A stretch of 64,000 nucleotides of DNA. Source: Paludibacter sp. GTDB lineage: Bacteria; Bacteroidota; Bacteroidia; Bacteroidales; Paludibacteraceae. A program made the position numbers and the translations under genes. The stretch is from NCBI GenBank assembly GCA_024710005.1, contig JANJVQ010000018.1:146764-210763 (forward strand), given 5' to 3'. Under the pieces are notes generated by a model that had not been told where the DNA came from, did not search any database, and was given only the letters and a program-made list of their open reading frames with translations. Of the stretch, positions 51,996 to 63,047 are shown one piece after another (within the stretch, counting starts at the first letter, position 1; each line of letters begins with the position of its first letter).

Positions 51996-54983
51996 CTATT
52001 TGATTTTCGCAGCCTCTTTTTTTGCTTTTCTTTTGAAAAACTCATAAGATACGGGAGCTGCAATAAAGATAGAGGAATAAGTACCAATCACGATACCGAA
52101 CAACATCGCGAAGATAAAACCACGAATAGTTTCACCACCGAACATAAAGATAATCAGCAACACGAGAATAGTACTCATAGACGTACTAAACGTACGACTC
52201 AACATGGCATTGATAGCATCGTTAATAACCGATTTTCTGTCACGTTTAGGATACAAACCGATGAACTCGCGGATACGGTCAAAGATAATCACCGTATCGT
52301 TCACCGAATAACCGACCACCGTCAGAATAGCCGCTATAAATGCCTGGTCAATTTCCATCGAGAAGGGCATAACACTGTACAACAGAGAGAAGGCTCCAAG
52401 CGTAACAATTGTATCGTGAACCAACCCAATAATAGCACCTAACGAATAACTCACATTCCGGAAACGAACCAGGATGTACAATCCAATAGCAATAATCGCG
52501 ATTAACACAGCCCAAACAGCTGCACGTTTTATATCATCAGCAATGGTCGGACCTACCTTTTGTGAACTTTGAATATTCAAATCCTTAAACTCTTCCAGAC
52601 TGGCATCTTTTAATACCGGTTTTAATCCATTATAGAGACGAAGTTCAATTTCGTCATCAATGGTATCCGAATTATCATCAATTTTGTATTTGGTTGAAAT
52701 ACGTACCTGATTATCAGAACCAATTGTTATTACCTGAACGGGACTTCCATCGAAGGCATCAGCAAGCATATCACGCACATCCTGTGTTTTAACCGACTCT
52801 TCAAAGCGAACCACGTAATTACGTCCACCACTGAAATCAATACCCAAACTAAATCCTCTTGTTGCAAAAGACAGGATACTGATGAGGATTAAGGCAGATG
52901 AGATTATGTAAGCTATTTTTCGACCTCCGAGGAAATTCAATTTCGCGTTCTGGAACCAACCCTGAGTTGTTTTAGTCGTGAATGGCAATTCTTTTGCCTT
53001 TTTACTATTTGCATAGGCATCCAACATCAAACGGGTAAGGAATACAGCTGATATAAAAGAAGTAATAATACCGATAATCAAGGTATTTGCGAAACCTTTT
53101 ATCGGACCGGTTCCAAATACCGACAAAACGATACCGGTAATCAGGGTCGTTACATTGGCATCTACAATGGCAGAAATAGCTCCTTTGAAACCATCGTCAA
53201 TGGCACGTTTCATGGTTTTACCGGCACGAAGTTCTTCCCGGATACGCTCATAAATAAGCACGTTCGCATCAACTGCCATACCCATCGTCAATACGATACC
53301 GGCTATACCGGGCAGTGTTAGAACGGCAGAAAAAGAAGCAAGAATACCAAACAGGAAAAATACGTTTGCAAACAAGGCAAGGTCAGCAATAAGACCCGGT
53401 ATAAATCCGTAATAGAAAATCATGTAAAGCAGCACGAGCACAAAAGCAATAATAAAGGAAATCAAACCACTGTTGATGGCATCTTGTCCCAACGAAGGAC
53501 CAACGATATCTTCCTGAACAATGCGTGCAGGAGCTGGCATTTTACCTGATTTCAGGGTATTTGCCAAGTCTTTTGCCTCTTCAACTGTAAAGTTACCGGT
53601 TATTTGTGATTGTCCACCCGTAATTTCAGTATTAACAGTCGGGAATGAATAAATATACCCATCCAGTGCGATAGCAATAGACTTACCAATATTTTCCTTG
53701 GTCATACGTGCCCATATCTTAGCACCCTCACTATTCATGCTCATGGAAACATTTGCATAAGCAGATGTCTGACTGAAATCTGCACGAGCATCAGTCACCG
53801 CATCTCCACTGAGCGGAGCACGGTTATCACGATTCGTTTTAATTGCAATTAACTGATAAATATCTCCTCTTTCATTAATTGCTTTAACCGACCATCTCAA
53901 ACCAAGATTAGCAGGCATCAGTTCTTTCACGCCACGTGAAGCAAAATAACTATTGATACGGGCAGTATCTTTATAGTGTGCAAAACCAACAACCGGACCT
54001 CTGCTAAACTGACCAGTTTCAATTCCAGGTATTTGCAATACAGCTAACAAGGGATGGTCTTTCTTAAATTGCTCTTGAAGTTTCAGAGAGTCAACTCCAG
54101 TTTCCTTATCTTTCTTTAATGCAGCAATCAAACTGTCCTGTTCTGTTTGCGGGGTTTCCTGTGCAATCTCTGTTTCTTCTTCTACAACAGGTGCTTTTAC
54201 AGAGTCAACAGAAGTCTGTTGTGCAGCTAATACACGGTCAGCTTCCATAAGATTATTTGCAATCTCAGTCAGATCAAATGTTTCCCAGAATTCCAGGTTT
54301 GCAGATCCCTGCAACAATTTACGAACACGTTCCGGCTCTTTAACACCCGGGAGTTCAATCAAGATACGTCCCACGTTGTTATTGTCGCGTTGAATATTCG
54401 GCTGTACAACACCAAAACGGTCGATACGCGAACGTAACACATTGAATGAATTGCTGATGGCTCCGTCAATTTCACTTCTCAACACTGAAACCACTTCATT
54501 ATTTGTTGAACGCAGTGAGATTTTATCTTTCAACTCCATGGTGCTGAAGACAGATGCCAACTGACCCTGTGGGTTAATTTCTTCAAATGCTTTTACAAAA
54601 AGATCAAGATAATCAATCTGGCTATTTGTTTTCTGGCGTTCAGAGGCTGTTTGGATGGCCTGAACAAATTCGGGACTGTTGTTGTAACCCGACAAAGCAC
54701 GTAAAATGTCAGCAACAGAAACTTCCAGGGTCACATTCATACCCCCTTTCAGGTCGAGACCGAGGTTAATTTCCTTCTCGCGACATTCTTTCAACGTGTA
54801 ACCAAAGTAAACTTTTTCACCCGAAAGAGAGTCAAGATACTGATACTCTTTCATCTTATCACCCGCAGCATACTCTTTGGCTTTTCTATTATAGGTACCA
54901 GTTACAACTGAAAATGAAAGGTAAAACAAACTTACTAAGGCAAGCAAAATTGCTAAAACTCTTACAATACCTTTGTTTTGCAT
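51996..54983 (-). CDS. secDF: Fused SecD-SecF protein translocase subunit
   Basis: Membrane protein that helps pull exported proteins through the Sec channel, powered by the proton gradient. The 995-residue protein joins SecD (first about 650 residues; NLGLDLKGGMNVTLEV, a large periplasmic domain, GMAVDANVLIYERIREELRA) and SecF (rest; GFSLGIDFSGGRNYVVRFEE, GYSVNDTVIIFDRIREF). The fusion is usual in Bacteroidota. The ATG at 54983 (MQNKGIVRVLAILLAL) is preferred; an in-frame ATG 25 codons upstream would give an atypical basic start. A minus-strand TATATTTG box is at 55039-55032. Confidence 0.95.
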   Translation of the reverse strand: MQNKGIVRVLAILLALVSLFYLSFSVVTGTYNRKAKEYAAGDKMKEYQYLDSLSGEKVYFGYTLKECREKEINLGLDLKGGMNVTLEVSVADILRALSGYNNSPEFVQAIQTASERQKTNSQIDYLDLFVKAFEEINPQGQLASVFSTMELKDKISLRSTNNEVVSVLRSEIDGAISNSFNVLRSRIDRFGVVQPNIQRDNNNVGRILIELPGVKEPERVRKLLQGSANLEFWETFDLTEIANNLMEADRVLAAQQTSVDSVKAPVVEEETEIAQETPQTEQDSLIAALKKDKETGVDSLKLQEQFKKDHPLLAVLQIPGIETGQFSRGPVVGFAHYKDTARINSYFASRGVKELMPANLGLRWSVKAINERGDIYQLIAIKTNRDNRAPLSGDAVTDARADFSQTSAYANVSMSMNSEGAKIWARMTKENIGKSIAIALDGYIYSFPTVNTEITGGQSQITGNFTVEEAKDLANTLKSGKMPAPARIVQEDIVGPSLGQDAINSGLISFIIAFVLVLLYMIFYYGFIPGLIADLALFANVFFLFGILASFSAVLTLPGIAGIVLTMGMAVDANVLIYERIREELRAGKTMKRAIDDGFKGAISAIVDANVTTLITGIVLSVFGTGPIKGFANTLIIGIITSFISAVFLTRLMLDAYANSKKAKELPFTTKTTQGWFQNAKLNFLGGRKIAYIISSALILISILSFATRGFSLGIDFSGGRNYVVRFEESVKTQDVRDMLADAFDGSPVQVITIGSDNQVRISTKYKIDDNSDTIDDEIELRLYNGLKPVLKDASLEEFKDLNIQSSQKVGPTIADDIKRAAVWAVLIAIIAIGLYILVRFRNVSYSLGAIIGLVHDTIVTLGAFSLLYSVMPFSMEIDQAFIAAILTVVGYSVNDTVIIFDRIREFIGLYPKRDRKSVINDAINAMLSRTFSTSMSTILVLLIIFMFGGETIRGFIFAMLFGIVIGTYSSIFIAAPVSYEFFKRKAKKEAAKIK

Positions 54984-55136
54984 GGAACTTCTTTTATTTA
55001 ATAAAACAATAATAATTTTTTTAACGAGCCGCAAATATAATATTTTTTTTTGACACAAACGATTATGTTAGTGAATTAGTGAATAGCGAATAGCTAACAG
55101 TGAATAATATCAATAGCCAAATGCGAGTTTGAGAGG

Positions 55137-55171
55137 GGTTGCTTCGTCGGCAAAGCCGACTCGCAATGACG
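55137..55171. repeat. CGTCATTGCGAG...GCAACC dispersed repeat, copy 2 (reverse orientation)
   Basis: Read on the minus strand, it opens with CGTCATTGCGAG and closes with GCAACC, as in the copy at 35557-35591; the middle differs. It lies among short GAATAGCGAATAG and CGGAAAACGG runs between secDF and tRNA-fMet. Confidence 0.7.
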
Positions 55172-55221
55172 AAGCGGAAAACGGTAGATTAAACACATTT
55201 AAAAGAAAAACAAAAAAATAA

Positions 55222-55252
55222 TTTGCAAGTTCGTAAAAAAGCACTATCTTTG
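55222..55252 (+). promoter_or_regulatory. Promoter of the initiator tRNA
   Basis: TTTG (55222-55225), exactly 19 bp, then TATCTTTG (55245-55252), 13 bp before the tRNA. A perfect consensus match. Confidence 0.8.
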
Positions 55253-55265
55253 CAGTCCAAAACAT

Positions 55266-55337
<72 letters not shown>

Positions 55338-55340
55338 CAC

Positions 55341-55372
55341 AAAAAAAGCTGTCTTAACCGGACAGCTTTTTT
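55341..55372 (+). terminator. Terminator after the initiator tRNA
   Basis: AAGCTGTC (55346-55353) pairs with GACAGCTT (55361-55368) around a 7-nt loop, followed by a T run. An A run ahead of it could let it work on the other strand too. Confidence 0.85.
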
Positions 55373-55505
55373 GCGTTTCAGGGTGCTGTGAATTACAAAA
55401 AAAGGATCGGATCAATCGGGGATCAATCGGATTAATCGGAAAAATGTATAAATGCATGTAAAATGTAGAGACGCAAAAAAAAACGTAGAGACGCAAAAAA
55501 AAAAT

Positions 55506-55533
55506 GTAGAGACGCAATGCATTGCGTCTCTAC
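55506..55533. repeat. Perfect 28-nt palindrome, copy 2, with degenerate half copies
   Basis: Identical to 12670-12697. Two half copies (GTAGAGACGC followed by A runs) precede it at about 55464-55500, in the gap between tRNA-fMet and serA. Confidence 0.85.
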
Positions 55534-55574
55534 TACAACAAAAAAACAATTAACGTTATGTCAATATTGATATT

Positions 55575-56495
55575 TTACAGATTAACCCTGAAACGTTGAT
55601 TGCCATTTTTCAGAAAATCGACAATCTGCTGGGCAGCAGCAATACCGGCATTGATATTGGCTTCTGCTGTTTGTGCTCCCATCTTCTTCGGCGTCGAGAA
55701 GTACCTGCCAGCCAGTTTTTCCTGCATTTCTGCATGGTTGCCGGGCGTAATATCAGTCAGGTATTTAAAATCAGTTCTCTCCTGCATGAATTCAAGGATT
55801 TCAGTCTCATGAATCACTTCCTTACGGGCAGTATTAATCAACACAGCACCCTTCGGTAATAAACTCAACAACTCTTTATTAATAGACTGTTTAGTCTCTG
55901 GTGTTGCCGGAATATGCAGGGAAACAACATCTGAAATTTCATACAATTCTTTGACAGAGCTAACCGGAGTCACTTCATCGGCAGCAATTTGTTCGTCGCT
56001 GCAAAATGCATCATAAGCAAACAACTCCATACCGAAACCCTTGGCGATACGGGCTACATTTCGCCCCACGTTTCCGTAGGCATGAATACCCAGTTTTTTC
56101 CCTTTGAGCTCTGTTCCTGATGTTCCGTTGTAAAAATTACGCACTGCATAAACCAGCAATCCGAATACCAGTTCAGCTACCGCATTGGCATTTTGTCCGG
56201 GCGTATTCATCACGCAAACACCAGCTGCCGTGGCTGCTTCCAGATCCACATTGTCGTAACCGGCACCTGCCCTTACAACGATTTTGAGATCTTTTGCAGC
56301 AGCTATCACTTCAGCATCAATGATATCGCTACGGATAATAATAGCGTTTGCATCAACAACTGCATCGAGCAATTGCTGTTTTTCAGTGTACTTTTCAAGC
56401 AAAGCCAGTTCAAACCCAGCCGCTTCAATTTCTTTTCTGATCCCATCCACCGCAATTTTGGCAAATGGTTTATCGGTAGCGATTAATACTTTCAT
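55575..56495 (-). CDS. serA: D-3-phosphoglycerate dehydrogenase, short form with Lys at the active site
   Basis: First step of serine synthesis: 3-phosphoglycerate to 3-phosphohydroxypyruvate, using NAD. The 306-residue protein has [16 protein letters not shown], the Rossmann motif [17 protein letters not shown] and the [12 protein letters not shown] segment. It lacks the C-terminal ACT regulatory domain of the long enzyme. Where most enzymes read TPHxG with a catalytic His, this one reads [10 protein letters not shown] (Lys270/Lys271), as in the Lys-type phosphoglycerate dehydrogenases I know from Bacteroides and Entamoeba. Its start overlaps the stop of serC by 4 bp, so the two are coupled. 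Confidence 0.92.
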   Translation of the reverse strand: MKVLIATDKPFAKIAVDGIRKEIEAAGFELALLEKYTEKQQLLDAVVDANAIIIRSDIIDAEVIAAAKDLKIVVRAGAGYDNVDLEAATAAGVCVMNTPGQNANAVAELVFGLLVYAVRNFYNGTSGTELKGKKLGIHAYGNVGRNVARIAKGFGMELFAYDAFCSDEQIAADEVTPVSSVKELYEISDVVSLHIPATPETKQSINKELLSLLPKGAVLINTARKEVIHETEILEFMQERTDFKYLTDITPGNHAEMQEKLAGRYFSTPKKMGAQTAEANINAGIAAAQQIVDFLKNGNQRFRVNL

Positions 56496-57565
56496 GACAA
56501 TTTTATTTTTTCAAATTCCTGCATACATTCTACCAATGCCTGAACACTTTCCAATGGAAGTGCATTATAGGTTGAAGCCCTGAATCCACCTACCGAGCGG
56601 TGACCTTTGATACCCACCATACCGCGTTCTGTAGCAAATTTCTGGAATTCAGCTTCCAGATCAGCATATTCAGGATTCATCACGAAACAGATATTCATAC
56701 GTGAACGGTCTTCTTTAGCAGCCGTTCCGACAAATAATTTGTTACGGTCAATTTCATTGTACAACAGGTCTGCTTTTTCGATGTTGCGTTTTTCCATAGC
56801 TGCAACTCCACCATTAGCTTTAATCCAGCGAAGTGTTTCCATAGCACTGTAGATTGGCAACACAGGAGGTGTATTAAACATAGAGCCATTTTCAATGTGA
56901 ATTTTGTAATTCAGCATGGATGGAATGTGGCGCGAAACCTTTCCAAGCACCTCATCTTTTATAATAGCAAATGCCAAACCGGCAGGCGCGAGGTTTTTCT
57001 GTGCCCCGCCATAAATAATGGCATACTTAGATACATCAACCGGACGTGAGAAAATATCAGAAGACATGTCGGCCACCAAAGGTACCGGACTATCAATATC
57101 TTTCAACAACTCAGTTCCGAAAATTGTATTATTCGTTGTGATGTGAAAATAATCGGCATCAGTCGGAATTACATAATCTTTCGGGATATAATTGAAATTT
57201 GCCGCTTTTGAAGAGGCCACTTCTATTACCTCACCGAAACCTTTTGCTTCTTTCAAAGCCTTACTTGCCCAGGTTCCTGTATTCAGGTAGGCAGCTTTGC
57301 GTTCCATCAGATTGAAAGGCACCATACAAAATTGCAGGCTTGCACCTCCTCCGAGGAATAATACCGAATAACCTTCCGGAATCGACAGTATTTCTTTAAA
57401 AAGAGCTACTGCTTCATCCACGACCGGCTGAAAATCCTTGGCACGATGGGAAATTTCCAAAACAGACAAACCAGAACCGTTAAAATCCAATACTGCCTGA
57501 GCTGTTTTTTCAATCACTTCACGCGGCAAAACTGAGGGTCCCGCGTTAAAATTATGCTTCTTCAT
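56492..57565 (-). CDS. serC: Phosphoserine aminotransferase
   Basis: Second step of serine synthesis (also used in vitamin B6 synthesis). The 357-residue fold-type I PLP enzyme starts [20 protein letters not shown], has [17 protein letters not shown], and the PLP lysine in [14 protein letters not shown], ending with [15 protein letters not shown] chose the ATG at 57565; the frame is open upstream for 40 codons but that part is the leader, with a long-range inverted repeat. The promoter probably uses the minus-strand TACCTTTG at 57720-57713, giving a leader of about 140 nt. serA follows with a 4-bp overlap. Confidence 0.95.
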   Translation of the reverse strand: MKKHNFNAGPSVLPREVIEKTAQAVLDFNGSGLSVLEISHRAKDFQPVVDEAVALFKEILSIPEGYSVLFLGGGASLQFCMVPFNLMERKAAYLNTGTWASKALKEAKGFGEVIEVASSKAANFNYIPKDYVIPTDADYFHITTNNTIFGTELLKDIDSPVPLVADMSSDIFSRPVDVSKYAIIYGGAQKNLAPAGLAFAIIKDEVLGKVSRHIPSMLNYKIHIENGSMFNTPPVLPIYSAMETLRWIKANGGVAAMEKRNIEKADLLYNEIDRNKLFVGTAAKEDRSRMNICFVMNPEYADLEAEFQKFATERGMVGIKGHRSVGGFRASTYNALPLESVQALVECMQEFEKIKLS

Positions 57566-57921
57566 ACGATAAATTAAATATGTGTGTTTAATAGAGTTGG
57601 CGCTTTTTACTCGCAGGTTGATTAGACAGATAAAGGCAGTGAATTCGCATGTCTTCAAGAGAGAAATCAACCTGACAAATAACACTTTTTTTCTTTAATA
57701 ATTTTTGATGCGCAAAGGTAGTACTTTTTTTGTTTTCGACACATACAAAATTTTAATTTTATTCAAATTATCTCGTTAAAAAAGAAATTTATAAGTCTGG
57801 AAAGCGCATTTATATTAATTTTATATGTTTTTTGATGCTTATTCATTTTAACTGATTTTTCTCTATTTTTACAGCGATATAAATAGCACGATTCTTTCAA
57901 TTTACCTTAAAATTTTGTAGT
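57566..57921. other. Gene-free stretch: serC leader and ald promoter region
   Basis: It holds the serC leader with an inverted repeat (CAGGTTGAT at 57614-57622, ATCAACCTG at 57666-57674), a minus-strand TACCTTTG -7 box at 57720-57713, and on the plus strand a TATTTTTA at 57864-57871 (one base off TAnnTTTG) likely serving ald. No gene or longer repeat was found. Confidence 0.5.
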
Positions 57922-59019
57922 ATGATAATCGGTCTTCCCAAAGAAATAAAAAATAACGAAAACCGTGTCGCCCTGACGCCATCGGGAGTACACACCTTAG
58001 TTTCAAACGGACATCGCGTTTGTGTCGAAACCCATGCGGGGGTAAACAGCGGATTTACCGACGAAGCTTATCTGAATGCCGGCGCTATCATTCGCGAATC
58101 TGCCGTCGAAATTTTCGCTGAAGCTGAAATGATTGTCAAAGTCAAAGAACCCATTCAACAAGAATATGATTTGATTAGAGCAGGACAACTTGTTTTCACC
58201 TATTTTCATTTTGCATCCAACGAAGAATTGACCAGAGCCATGATGAAAAGCGGTGCAATTTGTTTAGCCTACGAGACAGTTGAAGTGAACCATACGCTGC
58301 CTTTGCTGATACCCATGTCGGAAGTTGCCGGACGTATGTCAATTCAACAGGGAGCCAAATACTTAGAAAAACCACAGGGCGGAAAAGGGATTTTGCTGGG
58401 TGGCGTACCGGGTGTAAATCCTGCTCACGTATTGATATTAGGCGGCGGGGTTGTCGGCACACATGCAGCCTACATGGCGGCCGGACTGGGGGCGCATGTG
58501 ACCATCGCGGATATCTCACTGCCAAGATTAAGACAGTTAAGCGAAATCATGCCGGCCAATGTCGACACCATGATGTCATCACATTATAATATTGAAGAGA
58601 TTCTTCCGCGGACCGATCTGGTAATCGGAGCGGTATTGATTCCGGGCGCCAAAGCACCTTCACTCATCTCACGCGAAATGCTGAAATTGCTTCCTCAGGG
58701 TGCTGTATTAGTAGATGTTGCCATTGATCAGGGTGGCTGTTTCGAGACTTCCAAACCTACCACCCACGCCAACCCGGTGTATGAAGTAGATGGCATCCTG
58801 CATTATTGCGTTGCCAACATTCCGGGAGCAGTGCCCTGTACTTCTACTTTGGCATTGACAAATGCCACCTTGCCTTATGTGCTTACTTTAGCAGATAAGG
58901 GATGGGAAAAGGCTTGCGAAGAACACGAAGATTTGCGCAAGGGGCTCAATATCGTGAATGGGAAAGTGGTGTGCAAAGCGGTGGCGGAGACGTTCGGAAT
59001 TAGCTTTTCGCCAGAATAA
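57922..59019 (+). CDS. ald: Alanine dehydrogenase
   Basis: Reversible, NAD-linked conversion of alanine to pyruvate and ammonia. The 365-residue protein begins [20 protein letters not shown], with the substrate-binding Arg and Lys of the family, continues with [12 protein letters not shown] and the nucleotide-binding [19 protein letters not shown], and has [16 protein letters not shown] near the active site. Single gene; its last 20 bp overlap the end of mutS on the other strand. Confidence 0.95.
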   Translation: MIIGLPKEIKNNENRVALTPSGVHTLVSNGHRVCVETHAGVNSGFTDEAYLNAGAIIRESAVEIFAEAEMIVKVKEPIQQEYDLIRAGQLVFTYFHFASNEELTRAMMKSGAICLAYETVEVNHTLPLLIPMSEVAGRMSIQQGAKYLEKPQGGKGILLGGVPGVNPAHVLILGGGVVGTHAAYMAAGLGAHVTIADISLPRLRQLSEIMPANVDTMMSSHYNIEEILPRTDLVIGAVLIPGAKAPSLISREMLKLLPQGAVLVDVAIDQGGCFETSKPTTHANPVYEVDGILHYCVANIPGAVPCTSTLALTNATLPYVLTLADKGWEKACEEHEDLRKGLNIVNGKVVCKAVAETFGISFSPE

Positions 59020-61615
59020 TCTTCTTAATTTCATTCAACTTATTCAGCGCCTCAATAGGTGTCAATTCATTAATATTTAACCCTTTGATTTCATCCCGTA
59101 TTTGCTGAAGGACAGGATCATCCAACTGGAAGAAACTAAGCTGATAACCTTCGCGTTGCGTGGCGATTTCGGCAACGGGTTTGGCAATACCATTTTGGCG
59201 ATTATCTGTTTCCAGCTGCTTCAGGATTTGCTCGGAACGTTTCACGATGCTTTGCGGCATGCCGGCCATTTTGGCGACATGAATACCGAAGCTATGCTCG
59301 CTACCTCCGCGTGCCAGTTTCCGGAGAAAAATGATTTTCTTATCTACTTCTTTTACCGAGACATTGTAGTTTTTTATCCGGTTGAATGATTTTTCCATTT
59401 CATTCAACTCGTGATAATGCGTGGCAAAGAGGGTTTTGGCCTTAAAAGAGGGATGCTCGTGAATATACTCGACAATTGCCCAGGCAATGGAGATACCGTC
59501 GTAGGTCGAAGTACCGCGTCCGAGTTCGTCGAATAAAATCAGACTTCGGTCCGATAGATTATTCAGGATGCTGGCAGCCTCGTTCATCTCCACCATGAAA
59601 GTTGATTCACCCTGCGAGATATTATCACTCGCTCCTACCCGCGTAAAGATCTTATCCACGACCCCGATTTTCGCACTTTCTACCGGCACAAAACAACCTA
59701 TTTGCGCCATCAGCGTGATTATCGCAGTTTGGCGTAACAAAGCTGATTTACCGGACATGTTCGGACCGGTAACGATGATGATTTGCTGGGACTGATTATC
59801 AAGATATACATCATTGGCGATGTAGGATTCTCCCAATGGCAGTTGCTTCTCAATAACCGGATGCCTACCTTGTTTAATTTCCAGCACATCCGTATCGTTT
59901 ACTTCCGGACGGACATATTTATTCTCAGCCGACACCCGGGCAAAAGACAACAGGCAGTCGAGCTGGGCAATTAAATTGGCATCCAATTGAATAGCAGGAA
60001 TATAATCAACCAACCCAAGCACCAGTTCGTTGAAAAGCCGGGTTTCAATGCTTAGTATTTTCTCTTCTGCACCCAGGATTTTCTCTTCATAATCTTTTAA
60101 TTCCTGGGTGATATATCGTTCGGCGTTGACAAGGGTTTGCTTGCGTATCCAGTTTTCAGGCACTTTATCTTTGTGGGTATTTCTGACTTCAATATAATAC
60201 CCGAACACATTGTTGAAACTGATTTTCAGACTGGGAATGCCGGTGTGCGCACTTTCCCGTTCCTGAATTTTCTGTAGATATTCCTTTCCTGAAAAAGCTA
60301 AATCACGCAATTCGTCCAAATCGGCATCAATTCCATATCTGATGACATTCCCCCGATTGATGAGGGTCGGCGGGTCGGGTTGAACTTCTTTTTCGATTTT
60401 ATCTGAAATAACCTGACAGGCGTTCAACTGATCGGCAATTTTATTGAGGGCCTGATTATCTGCATTTGCACAAGCCTCCTTCACTTGTTCAATGGCTTTC
60501 AGTGCCACCTTCAACTGCACCACCTCACGCGGACTAATCCTTCCTACCGCCACTTTCGAAATGATTCTTTCCAAATCACCTACCAACGCGATGTTCTGTT
60601 CTAACAATTCCTTCAATTCAGGATGTTTGAAGAGATATTCCACCACACCGAGTCTTTCGTTAATAGGCTTTACATCCTTCAATGGAAATGCAATCCAGCG
60701 TTTCAGCAACCGGGCACCCATGGGCGAAATGGTTTTATCGAGTACCTGTACCAGCGTTTTAGCACCCTCGTGCATGGAACCGTACAATTCGAGATTGCGT
60801 ACGGTAAACCGGTCGAGCCACACATAACGATCCTCTTCGATGCGCGATAATTGCGTGATGTGTCCCGTTTGTTGATGATGAGTCAGATCGAGATAATGCA
60901 AAATAGCACCGGCAGCGACTACCGCAAAAGGTAAATTCTCAACACCAAACCCTTTCAGGTTACGGGTTTCAAATTGCTTCAACAGCCTTTCCTGTGCCGA
61001 ATCTGGCGTATAGGCCCAGTCTTCGAGACCATAAACAAAAAATTTATTACCGAAGTTTTCCTCGAAATCACGTTTTTTATTGCGATCGTAGAGCACCTCT
61101 TTCGGACTGAAACTGTTGAGTAGTTTATCCACATACTCCACATTTCCTTCCGCTACCAAAAACTCACCCGTTGAAATATCCAGAAAAGCGACACCAACAT
61201 TCTTCTTATCAAAATAAACCGATGCCAGGAAATTATTTTCTTTGTGGTTCAGGGTGGTGTCACTATACGAAACACCTGGGGTAACCAATTCTGTAACCCC
61301 GCGTTTCACCAACTTCTTTGTCAACTTTGGATCTTCAAGCTGATCACAAATTGCGACACGCATGCCGGCACGAACTAATTTAGGAAGGTAAGTATCCAAC
61401 GCATGATGCGGAAAACCAGCTAATTCCACACTTTTTGCAGCCCCATTGGCACGGCGGGTCAGGGTAATACCCAGCACTTCGGAAGCACGAATCGCATCTT
61501 TGGAGAAAGTTTCGTAAAAGTCGCCACAACGAAATAACAAAATTGCATCCGGGTGCTTCGACTTGATTTCGAAGTACTGTTTCATCAGGGGGGTTTCTGC
61601 TATTCCGTCTTTCAT
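59000..61615 (-). CDS. mutS: DNA mismatch repair protein MutS
   Basis: Detects mispairs and recruits MutL. The 871-residue protein has the mismatch-binding loop near residue 30 ([16 protein letters not shown], with the Phe-x-Glu mismatch motif as FYETF), lever and clamp domains in the middle, and the ATPase end with Walker [16 protein letters not shown], the [14 protein letters not shown] Walker B and the ATHYHEL switch. Start ATG at 61615. A hairpin repeat element lies directly upstream. Confidence 0.97.
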   Translation of the reverse strand: MKDGIAETPLMKQYFEIKSKHPDAILLFRCGDFYETFSKDAIRASEVLGITLTRRANGAAKSVELAGFPHHALDTYLPKLVRAGMRVAICDQLEDPKLTKKLVKRGVTELVTPGVSYSDTTLNHKENNFLASVYFDKKNVGVAFLDISTGEFLVAEGNVEYVDKLLNSFSPKEVLYDRNKKRDFEENFGNKFFVYGLEDWAYTPDSAQERLLKQFETRNLKGFGVENLPFAVVAAGAILHYLDLTHHQQTGHITQLSRIEEDRYVWLDRFTVRNLELYGSMHEGAKTLVQVLDKTISPMGARLLKRWIAFPLKDVKPINERLGVVEYLFKHPELKELLEQNIALVGDLERIISKVAVGRISPREVVQLKVALKAIEQVKEACANADNQALNKIADQLNACQVISDKIEKEVQPDPPTLINRGNVIRYGIDADLDELRDLAFSGKEYLQKIQERESAHTGIPSLKISFNNVFGYYIEVRNTHKDKVPENWIRKQTLVNAERYITQELKDYEEKILGAEEKILSIETRLFNELVLGLVDYIPAIQLDANLIAQLDCLLSFARVSAENKYVRPEVNDTDVLEIKQGRHPVIEKQLPLGESYIANDVYLDNQSQQIIIVTGPNMSGKSALLRQTAIITLMAQIGCFVPVESAKIGVVDKIFTRVGASDNISQGESTFMVEMNEAASILNNLSDRSLILFDELGRGTSTYDGISIAWAIVEYIHEHPSFKAKTLFATHYHELNEMEKSFNRIKNYNVSVKEVDKKIIFLRKLARGGSEHSFGIHVAKMAGMPQSIVKRSEQILKQLETDNRQNGIAKPVAEIATQREGYQLSFFQLDDPVLQQIRDEIKGLNINELTPIEALNKLNEIKKIILAKS

Positions 61616-61630
61616 ATAAAAACTTTTTTT

Positions 61631-61744
61631 ACCATATAAGTCATATAAGTTACATATAAGTATGTTTTTAATAGATGAATTTTATTTACACAATCAAACA
61701 TATTTGAAATAAAACTTATATGTAACTTATATGACTTCTATGGT
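61631..61744. repeat. Long hairpin element, copy 1 (arms 31 nt, 30 of 31 paired)
   Basis: The left arm 61631-61661 and right arm 61714-61744 are reverse complements but for one base. Each arm is made of three CATATAAGT-like units; the centre is AT-rich (52 nt). It lies between mutS and the upstream glycosyltransferase gene. A second copy is at 63224-63346. Confidence 0.9.
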
Positions 61745-61747
61745 ATA

Positions 61748-62866
61748 TTAAATTAAATTAATCGTTTCAGTCATTCTTGACCAATCATATTTCTTTTTCT
61801 CTTCCCGGATATTGACTTTAAACTCTTCAGCTCTTTTATGAGCAAAAAAATCAACCAGGGCATCTGCAATTTTCTCCGGTTTCACATCCACCACATACCC
61901 GACTTTATTGTGTGGTACGATTTCGGCCAATCCACCTACATCCGTTACCAGCATTGGGTTTTCGTAATGGTAGGCAATCTGACTCACACCACTCTGGGTA
62001 GCGGAACGATAAGGTTGCGCTACGATGTCTGCCACACTGAAATAATTCTTCACATCTTTATCTTCGATGAATTTTGTCCGCAACTCAATCAGGCTTTCTA
62101 ATTTGTGTTTCTTGATGAGTTTCAGGTAGGGCTCCGGACTTTCATAAAACTCACCGGCCACGATCAACCGCACCGGGAATTCACGTAAACGTTTATCAGC
62201 AAAGGCTTCCAGAAGTAAGTCAAGTCCTTTATACTGACGGATAAATCCAAAAAACAGAATATAGTAATTCTGCTCATGCAGACCAAGTCGCATCGCCGCC
62301 AACGAACGATCGACTTTCTCACCATAATGATCATAAATCGGGTGAGGAGAAAGCAACTTGGGCTTCACGTCTTTATCGAAAGAATTGATATCAGACACTA
62401 CCGAACCGGCCATCGCCACGAAACCATCCATGGCCTGCACAAAATAGCGGGGAAATAAGCGGTCCAACACCGTAGGTTCGTGGGGTATCATATTATGTAT
62501 TAGTCCAATCATCTTTGTTTTACTATTCCTGCCATGACGGGCAATGGTTCCGAAACAAGGAGCCATAAACGCCATCCAATAGCAGAAAATCACTTTGTCG
62601 GGAGCTTTCTTTTTGATCAATCTTCCGGTTTTGATCCAGGTTGAAGGCTTCACAGCATTGATCATGCGGGTAATTTTTAAATCATCCGGCTTAGGCTCTG
62701 ATGAAAACTGCGTTTTACCGGGAAACAAAAATCCCGGATATTGCAGGGTAAATGTGATCATTTCCACTTCGTGTCCTTCCTGCTGAAACTGACGCGCAAG
62801 CCGCTCGTTATAAGCGGATAGTCCGCCCCGGTAAGGATATGCTGTTCCAATGATGATGATGTGCAT
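61748..62866 (-). CDS. Glycosyltransferase, GT4-like
   Basis: A 372-residue GT-B fold enzyme. The N-terminal half starts MHIIIIGTAYPYRGGLSAYN, with the glycine-rich acceptor loop RGGLSAYNERLARQFQQEGH; the C-terminal half has FFGFIRQYKGLDLLLEAF and the nucleotide-sugar segment ADIVAQPYRSATQSGVSQIAYH, with the conserved E-x7-E region in a reduced form. It probably adds sugars to a surface glycan, but donor and acceptor are unknown and no glycan cluster is around it. Two copies of a hairpin element lie close by, one at each side. Confidence 0.82.
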   Translation of the reverse strand: MHIIIIGTAYPYRGGLSAYNERLARQFQQEGHEVEMITFTLQYPGFLFPGKTQFSSEPKPDDLKITRMINAVKPSTWIKTGRLIKKKAPDKVIFCYWMAFMAPCFGTIARHGRNSKTKMIGLIHNMIPHEPTVLDRLFPRYFVQAMDGFVAMAGSVVSDINSFDKDVKPKLLSPHPIYDHYGEKVDRSLAAMRLGLHEQNYYILFFGFIRQYKGLDLLLEAFADKRLREFPVRLIVAGEFYESPEPYLKLIKKHKLESLIELRTKFIEDKDVKNYFSVADIVAQPYRSATQSGVSQIAYHYENPMLVTDVGGLAEIVPHNKVGYVVDVKPEKIADALVDFFAHKRAEEFKVNIREEKKKYDWSRMTETINLI

Positions 62867-63047
62867 GGTTGATTTATTGCTTTATGATCCTGAATCAGGT
62901 CTGCAAAATTACAAAATTATTTAAATGAGATTCGGCAAATTCAACATTTGCATTTCATTTTAATCTTTTTTTATGCAAATAATTTGATTTACCGATAAAA
63001 AATCACTTAATTTGCAGTCGGAAAAATTAAATAAAAACGATATCGTA

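Noticed and set aside
57566-57685. 40-codon upstream extension of serC
   Set aside because: Starts with GTG and runs through the leader inverted repeat; known SerC proteins begin at the [10 protein letters not shown] site.
61631-61661. Possible CRISPR array (three CATATAAGT-like units)
   Set aside because: Units are 9-11 nt and adjacent, without spacers; they form the arm of a hairpin, and no cas gene is near.
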